Positions 13,801 through 62,202 of a stretch of 64,000 nucleotides of DNA are shown piece after piece. The number at the start of each line of letters is the position of its first letter. Position 1 is the first letter of the stretch. Below the pieces are notes generated by a model. That model did not search any database, was not told the origin of the DNA, and saw only the letters and a list, made by a program, of their open reading frames with translations. The stretch comes from Owenia fusiformis (Eukaryota; Annelida; Polychaeta; Sabellida; Oweniidae). The position numbers and the translations under genes were made by a program. Where the stretch lies: positions 41,199,366-41,263,365 of the forward strand of contig CAIIXF020000001.1 of assembly GCA_903813345.2 (NCBI GenBank), in the 5' to 3' direction.

Positions 13801-16800
13801 AAACCTCTCATGTCAATGATGCACAGCCCCATGTAAGTCAATACTTACTCGAGTCTCTAGCTTACAGCTAGACGAAACTTCATTGATTTCGTATGTACTG
13901 TGCTACACGCACCTACACGCACCTAGAACTCATTTTTAATAAATTTTATAAATATTTTTAAGAATATTAATCATATTTAGGATGAAGCGTTGCTTGTCTG
14001 GATTTAGATATTTCAAAATTTCATTTCGGAGTTTCAACACATGGTGAAATTTTCTCGCTGTAGCTAAAAATGGCTTCCGGTTCTGGACGTGAATAACATT
14101 TGAAATTATTCTCGCTTAAAGAAATCAAATATAACAATAGATTCAGACGGGGATGTGAGCTGGTGTTCTTCAAATCTATACATAAAGGTATATTTCATAT
14201 TATTATGCCATATTTACTGTGCGTGTGACACAATGATTTACAATATTTATAATACTAACGCAGCTCAATCTTCCTCCTCAAAGCCGGAATATAGAGAAGG
14301 CTTTGGACCGAAGTAAGTCAATACAACCTTACTGAACTAAATGACCCCTATCTCAGCTTATGTGTACCCGAGCACTTTAATATTTTCCAAAGAATTATAT
14401 TAGACATTATATTCTTCATGTTACACCTAAGAATGATTTATTTTGACCATGATGGGGGTATATACCAATTATCGCACCTCTTCCTTTGATTTCTTTTGTT
14501 ATTACTATTCAACTATTGAATGAGTGAATAGGATGTAATTTCTTCAGCGTTAGTGCCACACTAGTTTTGGATCGTAGCTTACCAAGTGTGAATTCTTTAA
14601 AAACAATAGAAAAAGAATGCATACTTCTTTGTTACAACTGTACATTCTTTAGAATTCTATTGTTTTGCTCCCTAAGTGAAGTTTAGTGAGTAGTATTAGT
14701 AAAATTACAATCAAATGAAACAGTTACTTATCAATTTAGTTTTCTCGAAGAAAGTACTTTTAGCTTAAACGATGGAGGTACTGAATAGACATATATTGTT
14801 GAATTATAACTGGGGTTTTTGATTTTATTTTCAGGTCTTGCTGATTATTGCGCCAGTAAGTTTGCTGCTGTTGGGTTTGACGAGTCGTTACGTTATGAGT
14901 TCATTGCTCAGGGAAAGACAGGGGTTCATACCACGGTTGTTTGCCCGTATTACATCAACACCGGCATGTTCACCGGTGTTAAGACAAAGTGAGTTGTAAA
15001 TTACAGGGATTTGTAAATCTAATTTATCCATATGGAAGTCCATAATAACCACTTTACTCCCCTATCACACCAAACTCGTTCTTACCCGTTCTTGCCAGTC
15101 CTACGAAAACGTCGTAAAACGGGCTCAATCTGGCTGTGGTCGGGAAATATGTCTGAAATAATTAGCTTCTTCGTTCTTAAACAGTCTTCAATACGTCCAT
15201 CTCGTTCGCAGTTCGTTCAGGTCGCACCACGTCGGTGTGCAACGCCGTAGAACGCGTCCCTTAGTCTAGAAGGTCATCATGACCTGATAACAGAACGGTA
15301 TGGTCGCAATCGAATTTTGAATCGATTAAAAATTCTAAAATCACACTCCCGTCTGAGAACGTTCATAAAGTTCGTAAATAGACCTTAGAAAGTTACAGGT
15401 ACGTTCATTCCGTTCGCACACAGTTTAAAACCAGTTTTGAAGAACGCAGTGGCAACTTGTTTGGTGTGATAGCTATATTTTTGCTAACTCGTTCATAAGC
15501 AGTGTTAAATACGTTCTTAATCAGTTTAAACCCGTTTGCAATGAGTTCTACCTCGTTCTCAACACGTCCTCGGACACTTCAACTCGTTGTTAAAACGTCC
15601 CTAGTAGGATTGAAGTACGACGGTTCCGTTCGTATTACGTCCAGCTCGTCGTTAGTACGTTGTCACTCGTTCTAATTGTAGAACGTGACGACCACGAGAA
15701 CATTTTGAGCATTGTCTAAGTTCTAGAGGACCTACCCGTTCGAGTACGTTCGATGAAGTTTGTAAATAGACCCCAACCGGTTCTTAGTACGTCCAGTCCG
15801 TTCGTACACAGTTGAAGCCCGTTTTCGAGAACGTAGTGAGAACTAGTTTGGTGTGATAGTAGGGTTAAACAAGTCCATCGTCCCTCGAACTTGGTGTGAA
15901 ACACGATGTCAATCTCCATTTCTGTAAATGTAAAAAGATCATCATTACGGATATTAATTAGAAATGTGATACTCTGATACCAGACTATCTTTCATTCCCA
16001 TCCCCTGTATAATCACTGAATAGTAATACCTCCCAGTAACAGTGTAAGTGGTAATGTCCTCGAAACAAAGGTACGTGCCATTACTTCCACCTGGGCCAAG
16101 GTGTAAGACGATAATGATTTGTTTTCATTTGTTATTTGTAATTTAAGAATCATCATAATAATCATCATCATAATTTCGGCAACGTAAACTCCTGCATTGG
16201 GCAACGTGTTTGCATTTTTATCTACATAATTTGTAGCTAGACAATGATTACTCCAAGGTGTTATTCTTTCTACATTCACAACAGGCCGAAATTGAAGACT
16301 TTGATTAACTTTTGAAATACTTGAAGACAAGTGATATATAGTAGTTGGAATATAAGATTTGCTTAAACAACAGGGACAGGTGTAAAAGGGGGTTCTATCA
16401 AATTATGGTCCTACTCTCCATTGATTTATATGGTGACCTCTTTAGCTCTCTTTCCCTTATTTTCTTATACACAGTCAGGGCCAGTAAGAGCCGTTAAGAA
16501 GGGGGACCATAATCCCTGGGAGACCATAATTTCTTTCACACCTGAACAGATAGAATTGTCCAGTGATTTGCACTTACTTAGAGATGCTAATTTTTTTTTT
16601 ATTTTTTATACATTATCAATTTATTTCATCATAATCATGTTTTACAAGAATGGCTTGCCAATCGCTTATAAAGCATTATAGGCTAAGCTAGAAAATACAT
16701 AAATTTAATTACAAATGTAAATGCATGTAGTATGGAAGAATAGCAGCAATTTGGATAAGAAATGGGAAATAGGACAGGCTGGATGCTAATTGGGCAACTA

Positions 16801-18230
16801 CTGATGAATATACCTGTATCTTTATGATAGTGAATAAATAACATGAAAAAAGTAAGTTAAACGACGTAAAGCTCCAAATTACATTCTTCACAAATCTATT
16901 TGTTTTGCAGATTCCCCAGGATTCTTCCGATTGTTGAACCAGAAGATGCGGTGGACAGAATCATGAACGCAGTACTGGTGAACCAACATATTGTCATGAT
17001 CCCAGGCATACTTTATCTATTCATGGCATTAAAGGGGTGAGTTTAATCAGTTAAGATAAATCCGGATGAAAATTGAATTGTGTTACATCTTTAATACGTA
17101 CATGAATGTGCAATATTATGATCCCCAGGGATTGTTACCCTCTTCTCAAGAGACTAGATACAGGTAGAAAATCTTGATTTGCGTCATAAAAATTGAAAAT
17201 TCAGTCAAAGTGATAACATATTTGAAATCTACATGTAGAAATACATCTAAAGATGTGTTACAATACGAGGGTTGTCCCAGAAGTAATGCACTTTATGCTC
17301 AAACTTTATCTAAAAAGTGTTTATCAATTTTAAAAATTTAATTTTCTTTGAAATGTGACTATTAGATCGAGGAGATTCCCCATATAAAATTACAAAATGT
17401 GAAAATCAATTAAGGTGAATCCGCATTAAAAGATGAATAATGTGATACCATTGTGAATGTGTAATATTATAAACCCAAGGATTGGTTTTCCAGGGACCAA
17501 ATTACAACTTTTTTCTTTATACCCTTATGCACACTAGGAAGGTTCATGCTCTGAACTGGTGAACTAATCCCAGGCAATGTTCACACATGTTAACATACAC
17601 GTGTCTACAAAACGTGAGCCTTTACCTTCCCACTATAAGACATCTGGACATGCTTTATTGTATAATTCATGTGGAATGTTTCCAACTTTGTCTCCATACT
17701 ATGACACTTATTACATAATGTTTCATGAAATTATTGATGCTATGTTTAAAATAGAATTTTCTTGGCAAATCATTGAGATGTCCACTAATATAGGTAATCA
17801 GGGTTCATACCACATTTAATAATAGTACCCAGACACCGTGGTCTAATCCAATAAACAAATCGCACCAGTCTCCATTGGCATTGACAAAAATAGAGAAATA
17901 AATATTAAAACTAACTGATAATTGATAAAAACTTGATCCAAACAAAGAACAGAGAATGTCAGTCTCTGAGAAGTCCTCATAAGCAAATATATAATCATCA
18001 ATATTTGGAGAAAACTCGAGGAATTACAAGGGAGATGGTTACGATGCCATGAAATACATTTACGTTTTATCTAGAGGTTGACTACCAAGTTTCTAATGGA
18101 ATTATACAAGAGAGTCACTGTACTGTTGTTTTTCAGGCTAATTCCAACTAAAGCGGGTCTTTTGTTTGCTGAGCATTTTGGCATCAACAACTGTATGGAT
18201 GACTTCACTGGAAGACAAAAGCAGGAGTGA
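10832..18230 (+). CDS. SDR16C5: Short-chain dehydrogenase/reductase, SDR16C (RDHE2-like) family
   Basis: Seven exons join in phase: 10832-10988, 11834-12018, 12523-12654, 13299-13389, 14835-14988, 16911-17036, 18137-18230, giving 312 aa, close to the ~309 aa of vertebrate SDR16C5. Residues 5-30 are a hydrophobic N-terminal anchor. The cofactor motif TGAGSGLG (50-57) is assembled across the exon 1/2 junction. Asp75 in LWDIN at the end of beta-2 indicates NAD(H) preference. NNAG is at 127-130, with catalytic Ser180, Tyr193 and Lys197 (YCASK); all key residues are present. The family-specific stretch [11 protein letters not shown] and the [10 protein letters not shown] segment fit retinol/17-beta-hydroxysteroid-type SDR16C enzymes of the ER or lipid-droplet membrane. 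The likely reaction is NAD-dependent oxidation of all-trans-retinol or a related hydroxy-lipid, inferred from family only. The start has a good context (GAAAATGG). A possible ATTAAA poly(A) signal lies at 18307. RDH10 or HSD17B11/13-like naming is possible, but the motifs are nearest SDR16C5. Confidence 0.93.
12050..12200. repeat. Degenerate TGTCACCCTGTAT repeats in SDR intron 2
   Basis: TGTGTCACCCTGTAT-like words occur five to six times with irregular spacing. The small ORFs overlapping them are not coding. Confidence 0.5.
13714..13800. repeat. GGTACCCGGTTTTTT inverted/direct repeat
   Basis: GGTACCCGGTTTTTTCGACC is followed by its partial complement GGGTACTGGGTACC and then a direct copy TACCCGGTACCCGGTTTTTT. 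A small palindromic repeat in intron 4 of the SDR gene. Confidence 0.5.
15062..15859. mobile_element. Composite MITE with CTATCACACCAAACT ends
   Basis: Left end CTATCACACCAAACTCGTTC and right end the complement of AGTTTGGTGTGATAG. The right end occurs twice, at 15472 and 15859, because the last ~387 bp is a diverged direct duplicate of the preceding part (both contain GTTCGTAAATAGACC-like and AACGTAGTG-like blocks). Unlike its surroundings the interior is rich in CG, mostly in ACGTTC/CGTTCG words. It lies in intron 5 of the SDR gene. Confidence 0.7.
17267..17300. repeat. Possible mariner terminal fragment
   Basis: TACGAGGGTTGTCCCAGAAG then TAATGC resembles mariner-type terminal repeats (GAGGGTTGTCC core after TA). 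No partner end or transposase is nearby. Confidence 0.35.
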
Positions 18231-19614
18231 TACCAAAGATTACAACAAGACAATAACCATTTTAATGATAACTAACCCTGTGCCACAACGCTCCCTATGA
18301 CTAATCATTAAAATGATGACATAATTATGTGAATGCATAATGGCAAACACTGATATCATTGACCAATGACAACTTAACCCATTGAACAACCATATTTTAC
18401 AAAAATACATGGCTGCTCATTAGCCAAATTGTCATTTGTATGTTAAGTAGGCCATTATAAAACTTCAACAAAATCGCTCGACTACTTTTGGAGTAAAAAC
18501 CAAAAATTACATATGTAAAATGGCAGCCATTTTTAAAAATGGCCACCCACTAGTCCAATTGTCATAAGACAGTGTGCCATACTGTATTCACATCTCAAAT
18601 ATGAACAAAATCGCTCCATTATTTTTCAGGTTACAGCAATCATAAAATAGTGTTTTATGGTCACAATTTTTCAGGCCACCATGATTTTTCTTAATACTTA
18701 GATTTTCAACTTAATCAGTAACCTATATGATTTTTTGCATTGAAACCATATTATTATTGCAGATTTTTATGTTGTACCTAAAATACTGTTGACACTAAAA
18801 TGGTGGCCATTTTGAAACCAGTGGCCATTTTGTTCGATAGGATTATAACTCGACAAAGCTCAAACACTACACGAAGTATACAAGTGGCGCTTCATTTGAG
18901 GAGCTTTAGATGCTGTAATGCTAGATTGAAAATTTCAAACTTGGGCCAAAAAATAAAAACAAATTAAGTAACATTTGCTATGTCAGTACTAATATAGTGT
19001 CAACACTTATCACTTAAGAAAAATCACAAAATATAATGTTATGAAATAATATGATAACACGTTGCAGAACATGTGCAACTGATGGTGGGATTCAGAATGG
19101 CATAACAAAATATACATACCCCTTGTATTTGTCAACTCTAGTTCCCCTGCCCTTGGGCCAATAATTATGCATGTTTGGGTTTTGCCATTTTCAAAATTTA
19201 CCTTTTCCATATATATCTGACCTATTGTAATGGAGTAACAGATCGAAAAATATAAAACTTGAAGACTTTAAAAATTATCACATACTGTAGTTTACAGATT
19301 TTTGTGTTATATAAAAGCGGGCTATTCAAAAAATACATTTCTGCAAAATTATTATTTGGATATATTATTAAACATGGGATTACATAAAGATGTTGGACAG
19401 ATGCATACACCAGGGAAACATACGATGTGGTAAATTTAGAACTGAAACTTTGAAGATGAGGCTATATTTATGAAGCAAAGTCAAACAAATGCGAAGGATA
19501 AAACTTTGAAGACAATGCCTATGATAAGAAATACCACCATAATGATCGTTCCTACTATCAGATCTAATATCAAAACATTAATTCCTCAACCAGACACTGT
19601 AGACAAGATTTTAA

Positions 19615-20447
19615 AGGCCCCATGTAAAGTTTAAACCACTTTGGCTTATATTGTAGTCTTACCCAATGTTATCAAAGTGTGATATGTGAAACTTTTTTTT
19701 TAAATTTCAAAAAGTGGTTTTTGATAGACTTTTTGTTCCAAAATTTGTGAATTTATTTAAAACCAACTTTTAGAGGTCACTCATATCTTCTAATTAGCCA
19801 CAATTCATATCAATGCATAGCATTCATCCTCCCATGTTTTTTGCCGAAAAAATTAAGAAAATCGGTTGATAAACAAGCAAAAATTGAACTTATCGGTGCA
19901 TGAAAATGGTTCTGAGAAAAATGCATTTCAAAATTTTAGTTCTCATAGAAACCAATGGTACAAAGATATTTAAAACATAATTTATTCTTCCTTTTTACCT
20001 GGTTAGACAATCAACATTGGTTTTTTATGAAAGTCTAACATATTTAGAAAAGATTGACATCGAAAAAGAAATTTGAATTTTTTTCAAAAAGTTTTTGGTA
20101 CCTTAGTGACATCACTAATGTTTCAAAATATTTTTGATATGTTAAAACATTGAAGTGGCCCATTAAATATGGCATTTTATTATTGAAATAGTGTGTCCTT
20201 TGTTCAACCTTTGCATTGGTGTTAAAAAGATAATCTTTTTTGAAATCCATTAAGAAATATTTGATGATTAAGAAATTTCAACTTTTTTTGAAAAATGGCG
20301 GGAAATTTGAATATTTGAGAAATGAAATGCTCACAACTTTTTTTTCAAAATTTTTTTTTTGTTCAAAAATCTCTAAAATCACTTTTTAAGTCCTGACAAA
20401 TAGTAAATGAATGAAAAAAAAATATTTTCAAACTTTAGACGGGGACT
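19615..20447. mobile_element. TTAA-target MITE (Kolobok/piggyBac-like ends)
   Basis: TTAA at 19611-19614 and 20448-20451 flanks inverted ends AGGCCCCATGTAAAGTTTAA and the complement of AAACTTTAGACGGGGACT. The interior is AT-rich and non-coding. TTAA duplication is shared by piggyBac and Kolobok; which one cannot be decided without a transposase. Confidence 0.7.
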
Positions 20448-20797
20448 TTAAGAGGAACAATTCAAAATGGCCACCAAATCCAGAATGCCCTAAAAGTAAT
20501 CAGATCTAGCTTTTTATACCTAGCAACATATTTGGTGAAAACCTCTCGGACTTTTTAACACTTAACTATGAATCATCAGCTAGTGAATGATAGAACTGTG
20601 AATATATTATTAATGCCTTGGATAAACAATCTCATTTAGTCAGTATTACTGCTTTTTGCGTTCTCAAAACACTTAAACGCAGAAACCTCATCTTTTTTTA
20701 TATTTGATTTCACACAAAAAATACCTTTGCTGCCTGAAACATGGAGAGAAATAAAATCTACCCATGTTGTTCATGTTGTTTTGCCATGGCAAGTATA

Positions 20798-21792
20798 CAG
20801 TGCGTATCAAAAAAAAACGCAACAGATTGTTGTCTTGAAAAAGCACAAAACCAGTGATAACAGCATTGATTTCATTCAATGCACCATAAAGCCATGTGTC
20901 TCCTCTTTACAATGATATATCATTCATTGATATTTGTCCATTGTTGGGCGAGTAATCATTCCATTTGCAAAGTGCGCCAAAATTAGCTTCGGGCCAAGTT
21001 ATAAACATTGCAAAAGTCAGTGTGCGGAGCCCGATGCAATATTGGATGAAACATAAAACCAATGCTGACTGCATCCTTTTAATTCAATGTACCAAAAAGC
21101 CAAATTACACCTCTTTGCAATGGAAGATCATTCATTCACAGGGAGTCATCTCTGGCCGAATAATCATTAATTTTGCAAAGTGGGTCAAAATTCAGCTCGG
21201 ACCCAAATTTAAAACATTGCAAAAGTCAGTACAAGGGGCATAGGGGCTATTGGAAGAAGGTGTGGCAGGTATGGCATAGACAGTTAAATGTTCATACTCA
21301 TACTCTTGCAAGAATACATCCTATACCCCTCCAAATTGCCGTGCCACTTCCTTGCACATAAAGATGCGCTCATCTGTCCACGTCATGCATGGTTCAGCCC
21401 TGAATCATGTGTGGGTTAAAGCAAAGAAAAGCAGCCCATGGGCAAATCTTTCTCGAGGTTTTGCAATATCTGGTGTAGGAATTATGAGCACAGATGCTCC
21501 CGAGATAGCTCCAAACGAAAAAGTCACAACAATTCAAGTCAGGGGAACTTCCATTGGCACTTAGCCCTTGCGCTGATTTTTTCAATATCTAAAACTTGGT
21601 GCACAGCCGATTTTGACCCACTGTGCAAATGGAAGGATTTCTCACCCAATCATTACCTCATGTGAATGAATGACACATCATTGCAAAGAGGAGAGACATT
21701 GCTTTATGGTACATTAAATGAAATTGATGTAGTCGTCACTATTTTTGTGATTTTACGAGATAACTACTTGTTGCATTTTTTTATACGCCCTG
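20798..21792. mobile_element. Tc1/mariner-like element with decayed transposase remnant
   Basis: Inverted ends CAGTGCGTATCAAAAA and the complement of TTTTTTTATACGCCCTG are flanked by TA on both sides (20796-20797, 21793-21794). The outer ~200 bp pair at both ends (for example the AATGCACCATAAAGC block and its inverted counterpart), and a third direct copy of the sub-end lies at 21060-21240. On the minus strand 21394-21585 encodes SSPDLNCCDFFVWSYL, recalling the SPDLNP-DFFLWGYLK segment of mariner-type DDE transposases; the rest of the enzyme is gone. Confidence 0.7.
21394..21585 (-). pseudogene. Transposase C-terminal remnant (DDE, mariner-type)
   Basis: The only recognisable piece is SSPDLNCCDFFVWSYLGS followed by a region that in such enzymes introduces the final helices. 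The proline after SPDLN is replaced, there is no upstream catalytic domain in frame, and the ORF is 63 codons. It is supported by its position within TA-flanked inverted ends. Confidence 0.5.
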
Positions 21793-22767
21793 TATTTTGT
21801 TTTCACTCCATATATGGATCTTACAGACCTAAAAGTACATCAAAATGCCAATCAATGTTTCTGCAAATGACATATCTTCTAGTAAAAAGAAAGCCAAAAG
21901 ATATTAACCAGAGGCAAAAGTGTAAGTACCAAAAAATAGGGGCAAATCCATGATGAACCTATCCACATAACTACCTCCTACTTTGTATATTGGGGCACAA
22001 ATGACTTTCGATAATTACTTTGATTCATTGAGGACACAAAAAATCAAAGCAAGTATTCAATTGTTCTGGTGCATTTAAGGTGACCTAAACCTGAGGCGAG
22101 AATGATACATACATTTCAGAAATTACACTTTCTTAATAAACTTCCCGATAAGTAGCACCAACGTGGGGCCGCATGGTGAGTTCATATATTGTAAAAAATG
22201 TGATATTCTAATGATAAAAAATTGACTTCTCTTAAACAAGGCAAATGTGTAAATTACCAGAATGGCTCCATCAAATGGATATGAGTATAATTCAGAAGAC
22301 AAACAGACAAGTGGACAGACAAGTGACCAATTCCATAGGCTAACCATGTGAGCTAAAAAGGTGTTAAGACTATTTTGCATCGTAAAAAGAATTCTATAAA
22401 CATATTCTACATTCTTTGAGATGAAGCAAATGTCATTTATGTGATCTGGCATGTGAGATGGAAATATCACCCACATTATAAATATCTTGGCATTAAAATA
22501 CAAATGGGATCTATTTTAAGTGGCATCAAATGGGCTCACCAAGACCAAACCATACTTAGTACAAAACCAATAACTTGCATATCATCAAGGTTTGTATTGC
22601 ATTGCATATGTTAATAAAACACTAACTACATAATATACATGTCAACTACAGATTAAAAACTTGTTTACAAAATGGGTGTACAAAATCATCTCAATATTCA
22701 CACAGAGTACAGTAGGCATATGTTAGTTATTAAATTGTGAATGGAAGGAAACAATTCTCAAAATCAG

Positions 22768-22983
22768 CAGGCCCGTAGCCAGGGGGGGGGGTTCAATCAA
22801 ATCCCTCCCCCCCCCCGCCTGGCCAAAAAATCTTTCAAAATTATGCAGTTTTTCACCATTCTATCATTCTGAGCACTTTTTAAGTGATTTTGGCCATTTT
22901 TGGACCAAAATTGTCACAAGTGAACCCCTCCTGAATTTTTTCAAAAAAGTGGACCCCCTTGGCAAATCCTGGCTACGGGCCTG
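22768..22983. mobile_element. 216-bp MITE with CAGGCCCGTAGCCAGG ends
   Basis: Terminal inverted repeats CAGGCCCGTAGCCAGG and CCTGGCTACGGGCCTG are flanked by ATCAG on both sides (22763-22767, 22984-22988). The interior has runs of G and C near the left end. Partial relatives are seen at 13486 (CAGGCGTAGCCAGGAGGGGG) and 54063 (CGTAGCCAGG then a G-run). Confidence 0.75.
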
Positions 22984-23491
22984 ATCAGATACTGTAACCA
23001 ATGTTGTCTCATGCACTTTTCATAACTGAATCTCTGATCTGCCTTAGCCAACCAGAGGCTGGCCTTAAAAAAAACCCTATCAGTTAGCATGGCTCTCCTC
23101 TTCTTAGAGTTTGCTCTAATTGGTGGCAAAGAACTCGGGGTAGAAACTCAAATATGGTTGCGTTTGGAGAAGCGTCATCTATATTGAAGACAAAAGCTTC
23201 TGTCACGATCTATATGTGAGATAAATTAACGATGTATACATTTGAATTGATTACTTTGATACACAAACCACCTCCCAATGGCCTTTATTTATAACTAAAA
23301 TAAATAATGAATTTAATACATTTTAAAATAAACAGACAGTGCTGAATAAATAAAATACAATATAGTACATGTATTAAATAATACAGAAATGTTTTAACGA
23401 CACTACTATGGTAATCTGAACTATTGTTTTGTATTTTTTTGTTCTATTTTTATATAATTCAACTAAATTAGTGTTTGGTGACATCAAAGTC

Positions 23492-23645
23492 TACAAGGCA
23501 TTAACTGGCAAAATGTCACCACCTGTCATTTGTTACAGATGCCAAATGCCAAACACCAACTGCTGAACACCAAATGCCACCTACAAAAAGTGGACTATAA
23601 AAGACTATAACAATATGTAACCACTTGTGGTGGTGACATAAAAAT
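23492..23645. mobile_element. Minimal GTCACCACC-type MITE without satellite
   Basis: About 150 bp, from ACAAGGCATTAACTGGCAAA to GTGGTGGTGACATAAAAATG. It has the near-terminal inverted repeat ATGTCACCACC and a tail like that of the larger elements, but with CG dinucleotides replaced by TG or CA. This is the simplest form of the family. Confidence 0.7.
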
Positions 23646-24870
23646 GTTGAGGCGAAGTCTTAACTATGAAATACTTTGGATGAGAAATCATATGTGTAAA
23701 ATATATATAATGGAAACTCTGATGTTGACGTTATGTGCAAGCAGATCAAACCACATCAGGTCATCCTTAAAATTACTGCATTATTCTGATTGCACTATCA
23801 TACATCATCTTGATCTAAAAACACAACTACAAAATAATTACTAGTCTCCACTATTTCCCTACTTTAATACACACATATATAAGCATTGTAAATTCATATA
23901 TGATAAAATAACTACAATTTAGTTCAAGACGCATGAGTATGAGGTCCTTGCGTTTGTTCATCTGTGTATTGTGACGCAAGTCACGTACAGCAATTATAAT
24001 TGATCCTTTATGTAATTATTGTAAATTACACTACAATTAACATGACATCATATCATAATAATTATACACTATACATGATATAATACAATACAAGATTTCA
24101 GCGAGATGGGCAACGTCGAGGAATAGATCAGAAATTACATGTAAAGACAAGAGATGACTTGAGGGAAACTTTATAGAATATTGCCACAATTCTGGACAAT
24201 GTCGAAATCTAAATTATAGAATATAGTCTAAACCAAAATACACATTCATAAATTTTTTTAACTCATAAAATAATTGTCCAATATCAACATTCAAAAAGCA
24301 AATATTTTTTCATACTTGTGACTTTTTTGTTACATTTATCCACACAAGAAATGTTTTTGATGAAAGGAAATTGGAAAGTGTGGTTTAAATGCAACTGAAG
24401 CTTGGTAGCCATTTTTGATCAGTGTAGTATAGAACTGGAGTATTTCCTCAAGGTTTCCCATGAAACATGCCTTTGCAATTTGAACGGCCAGGAAAACTGA
24501 TTACCTTAATTCTTCACTATTTTTTCAGGTGATATCCAGAGGTTTGAACCATGCCATCTATATATATGTGTCATAAAGGAAACATTCAGGGTATACTATA
24601 TATTACAGTGCTTAGCAATGAAGGGCTTTAACTTGATTTTTAATCACATGCTTATTTTTACATTCTGACTACAGTTAATTAACAGCATATTATCACAATA
24701 CACTACCGAATAAATTAGCTATATATTATAAATAAAGTACATAAGTTATATCCACCAATGTGCATGAATGACAGTTTCCCCAATATTATTTCAAATTGTA
24801 ATATTTTGACACAATGATTTTAACTTCCGGCAATTGTACCAGATACAAACACTAACGCAAGTCACAACAA

Positions 24871-25254
24871 CAAATTAACATGACAAAATGACACCACCTA
24901 GTTGCTCACAATATTATGAGTTCAATCTTAAGTCAGATTTGAATTTCTGAAAACTTGTAGGTGATTTTGAAAAAAAAATTGTTCAATTTGAAGCAAGTTG
25001 AAAAAATACCTTTTTTGACCTTGAGAAGGTCATTGAAGGTCAAATCTCAAATCTAAAGTCAGATTTGAACTTCTAAGATCTTGTAGATGAATTTGAAAAA
25101 ATGGTCAATTTGAAGCAAGTTGAAAGAAAACCTTTTTGTTGACCTTGAGAAGGTCATTGAAGGTCAAATCTTAAATATAAAGTCAGATTTGAGCTTCTGA
25201 CAACTTGTAGATGATTTTGAAAACAATTGAAGTTGGTGGTGGTGACATAAAAAT
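24871..25254. mobile_element. Short GTCACCACC-type element with two to three satellite monomers
   Basis: Starts ATTAACATGACAAAATGACA and ends GTTGGTGGTGGTGACATAAA. Two to three monomers of the same satellite sit between. The GC-rich tail is missing. Confidence 0.7.
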
Positions 25255-26560
25255 TGTGGCTGTTACAATATGTCACTACTTCATAGAGTGGTCATAAACA
25301 TAAAGGCAAAAATACAAGCTTGCTAAAGTGTGTCTAATTGAGATCCATGGTATATATATGAAATACAACACAAATATCAGAAGAGAAGGTATAAAATATC
25401 TACCATTTGAGTAAATCTGCAAAAACCTGGATATTTTAGTTTGTAAAACATGTAAAATTAAGTTTGGAAAACAACAGTTTGCCATTCCAGTGGTGTGTAC
25501 ATACATAGCACCTATAACCTGAATTGTAATGACATTGTCACATCATCAAAAGAGGTTTTCTTCAGTTGATGCAATTCCTTGCATTTGGGGAAGGTACACA
25601 TAAATCACAATCAATTTGAATTAAATTAATGTGTGCCCATTTTGCTTCAAAGAAACTTTAAATTAGCCAAACATGATAGCCGTAAGATTTTAAAATCGCA
25701 AAAACACGAAATATAAAAGAGTTGAAAATTAGTATTACATTTAATTGCACTGTTGCAGGCTATAACAAACTATCATGTTTGGAATAAGCTGAAAAATTAG
25801 GATGAAAACGGCAAGAAAAAATGACGAATGATCTACTGGTAGGTTCTACATCAGATCTTTTCTGTAAAAAAGCTTATATCAAAAGCATTTTAATTTGTTT
25901 CATCTAAAATACAAAACCAAAAGAGTGTTCAGTGATATTTCAATCAATTTCCACAAATATCGAATCCATGTGTTTTAGTGGAAGCATCACCAAGGTTACA
26001 CACTCTAGCATATTTTCAAATTCATATCACATTCACAACTTAGTTTTTTAACTTTGAATAACATCAAAATTGTCAATTGTTGGTCAGTCTAACATGTTTC
26101 ATTTTAAGCATGCCCTACAAACAATATTAAACCAGCTGAAGAGAGTGGGATGATGATTTTTCGTTATATCACACATCCATTTTAATTATTCAAATTAATA
26201 TCACTTGTTCAGTCATGGAATACGTCACTGGATTTATCACCCTATTATTCATAAAATCCATAATTGTATAATTATTTGCTGCTCCATTGTATCTATCACT
26301 AGCTCCCTCGCTGTATTCAACCATAGGCTGCATGTATATAAGCTAATAGCCTGATTTTGTTTTCAGTCCTCAAATTAATAATAATCACAACTGTGTCTAA
26401 ATAATAACTTAAATAAATATAAATGATGCTTGTCTCTGTTGATCTCAAGGTTCAACCACATATTAGTAGCAAGCCCCTTTAGCTAATATCTTCATTGTAA
26501 ATATATATATATGTTCATTGGATTCAGTATTGTGCTTATTGTGGCCAACATTTACTGCAA

Positions 26561-62202
<35,642 letters not shown>

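Larger units (their letters stand above)
18231..26560. other. Convergent intergenic region dominated by small transposons
   Basis: Lies between the 3' ends of the SDR and armadillo genes. Holds repeats with TGGCCATTTT words (18.4-18.85 kb), the TTAA and TA elements, and MITEs at 22.8, 23.5 and 24.9 kb. The armadillo 3'UTR must extend leftward from 26560; an inverted AATAAA at 23283-23288 and ATTAAA near 26183 are possible ends. No host gene seen. Confidence 0.6.

Noticed and set aside
22123-22503. 126-codon minus-strand ORF
   Set aside because: Longest otherwise unexplained ORF, but AT-driven hydrophobic composition, no recognisable motif, no splice partners and no codon pattern; probably chance.
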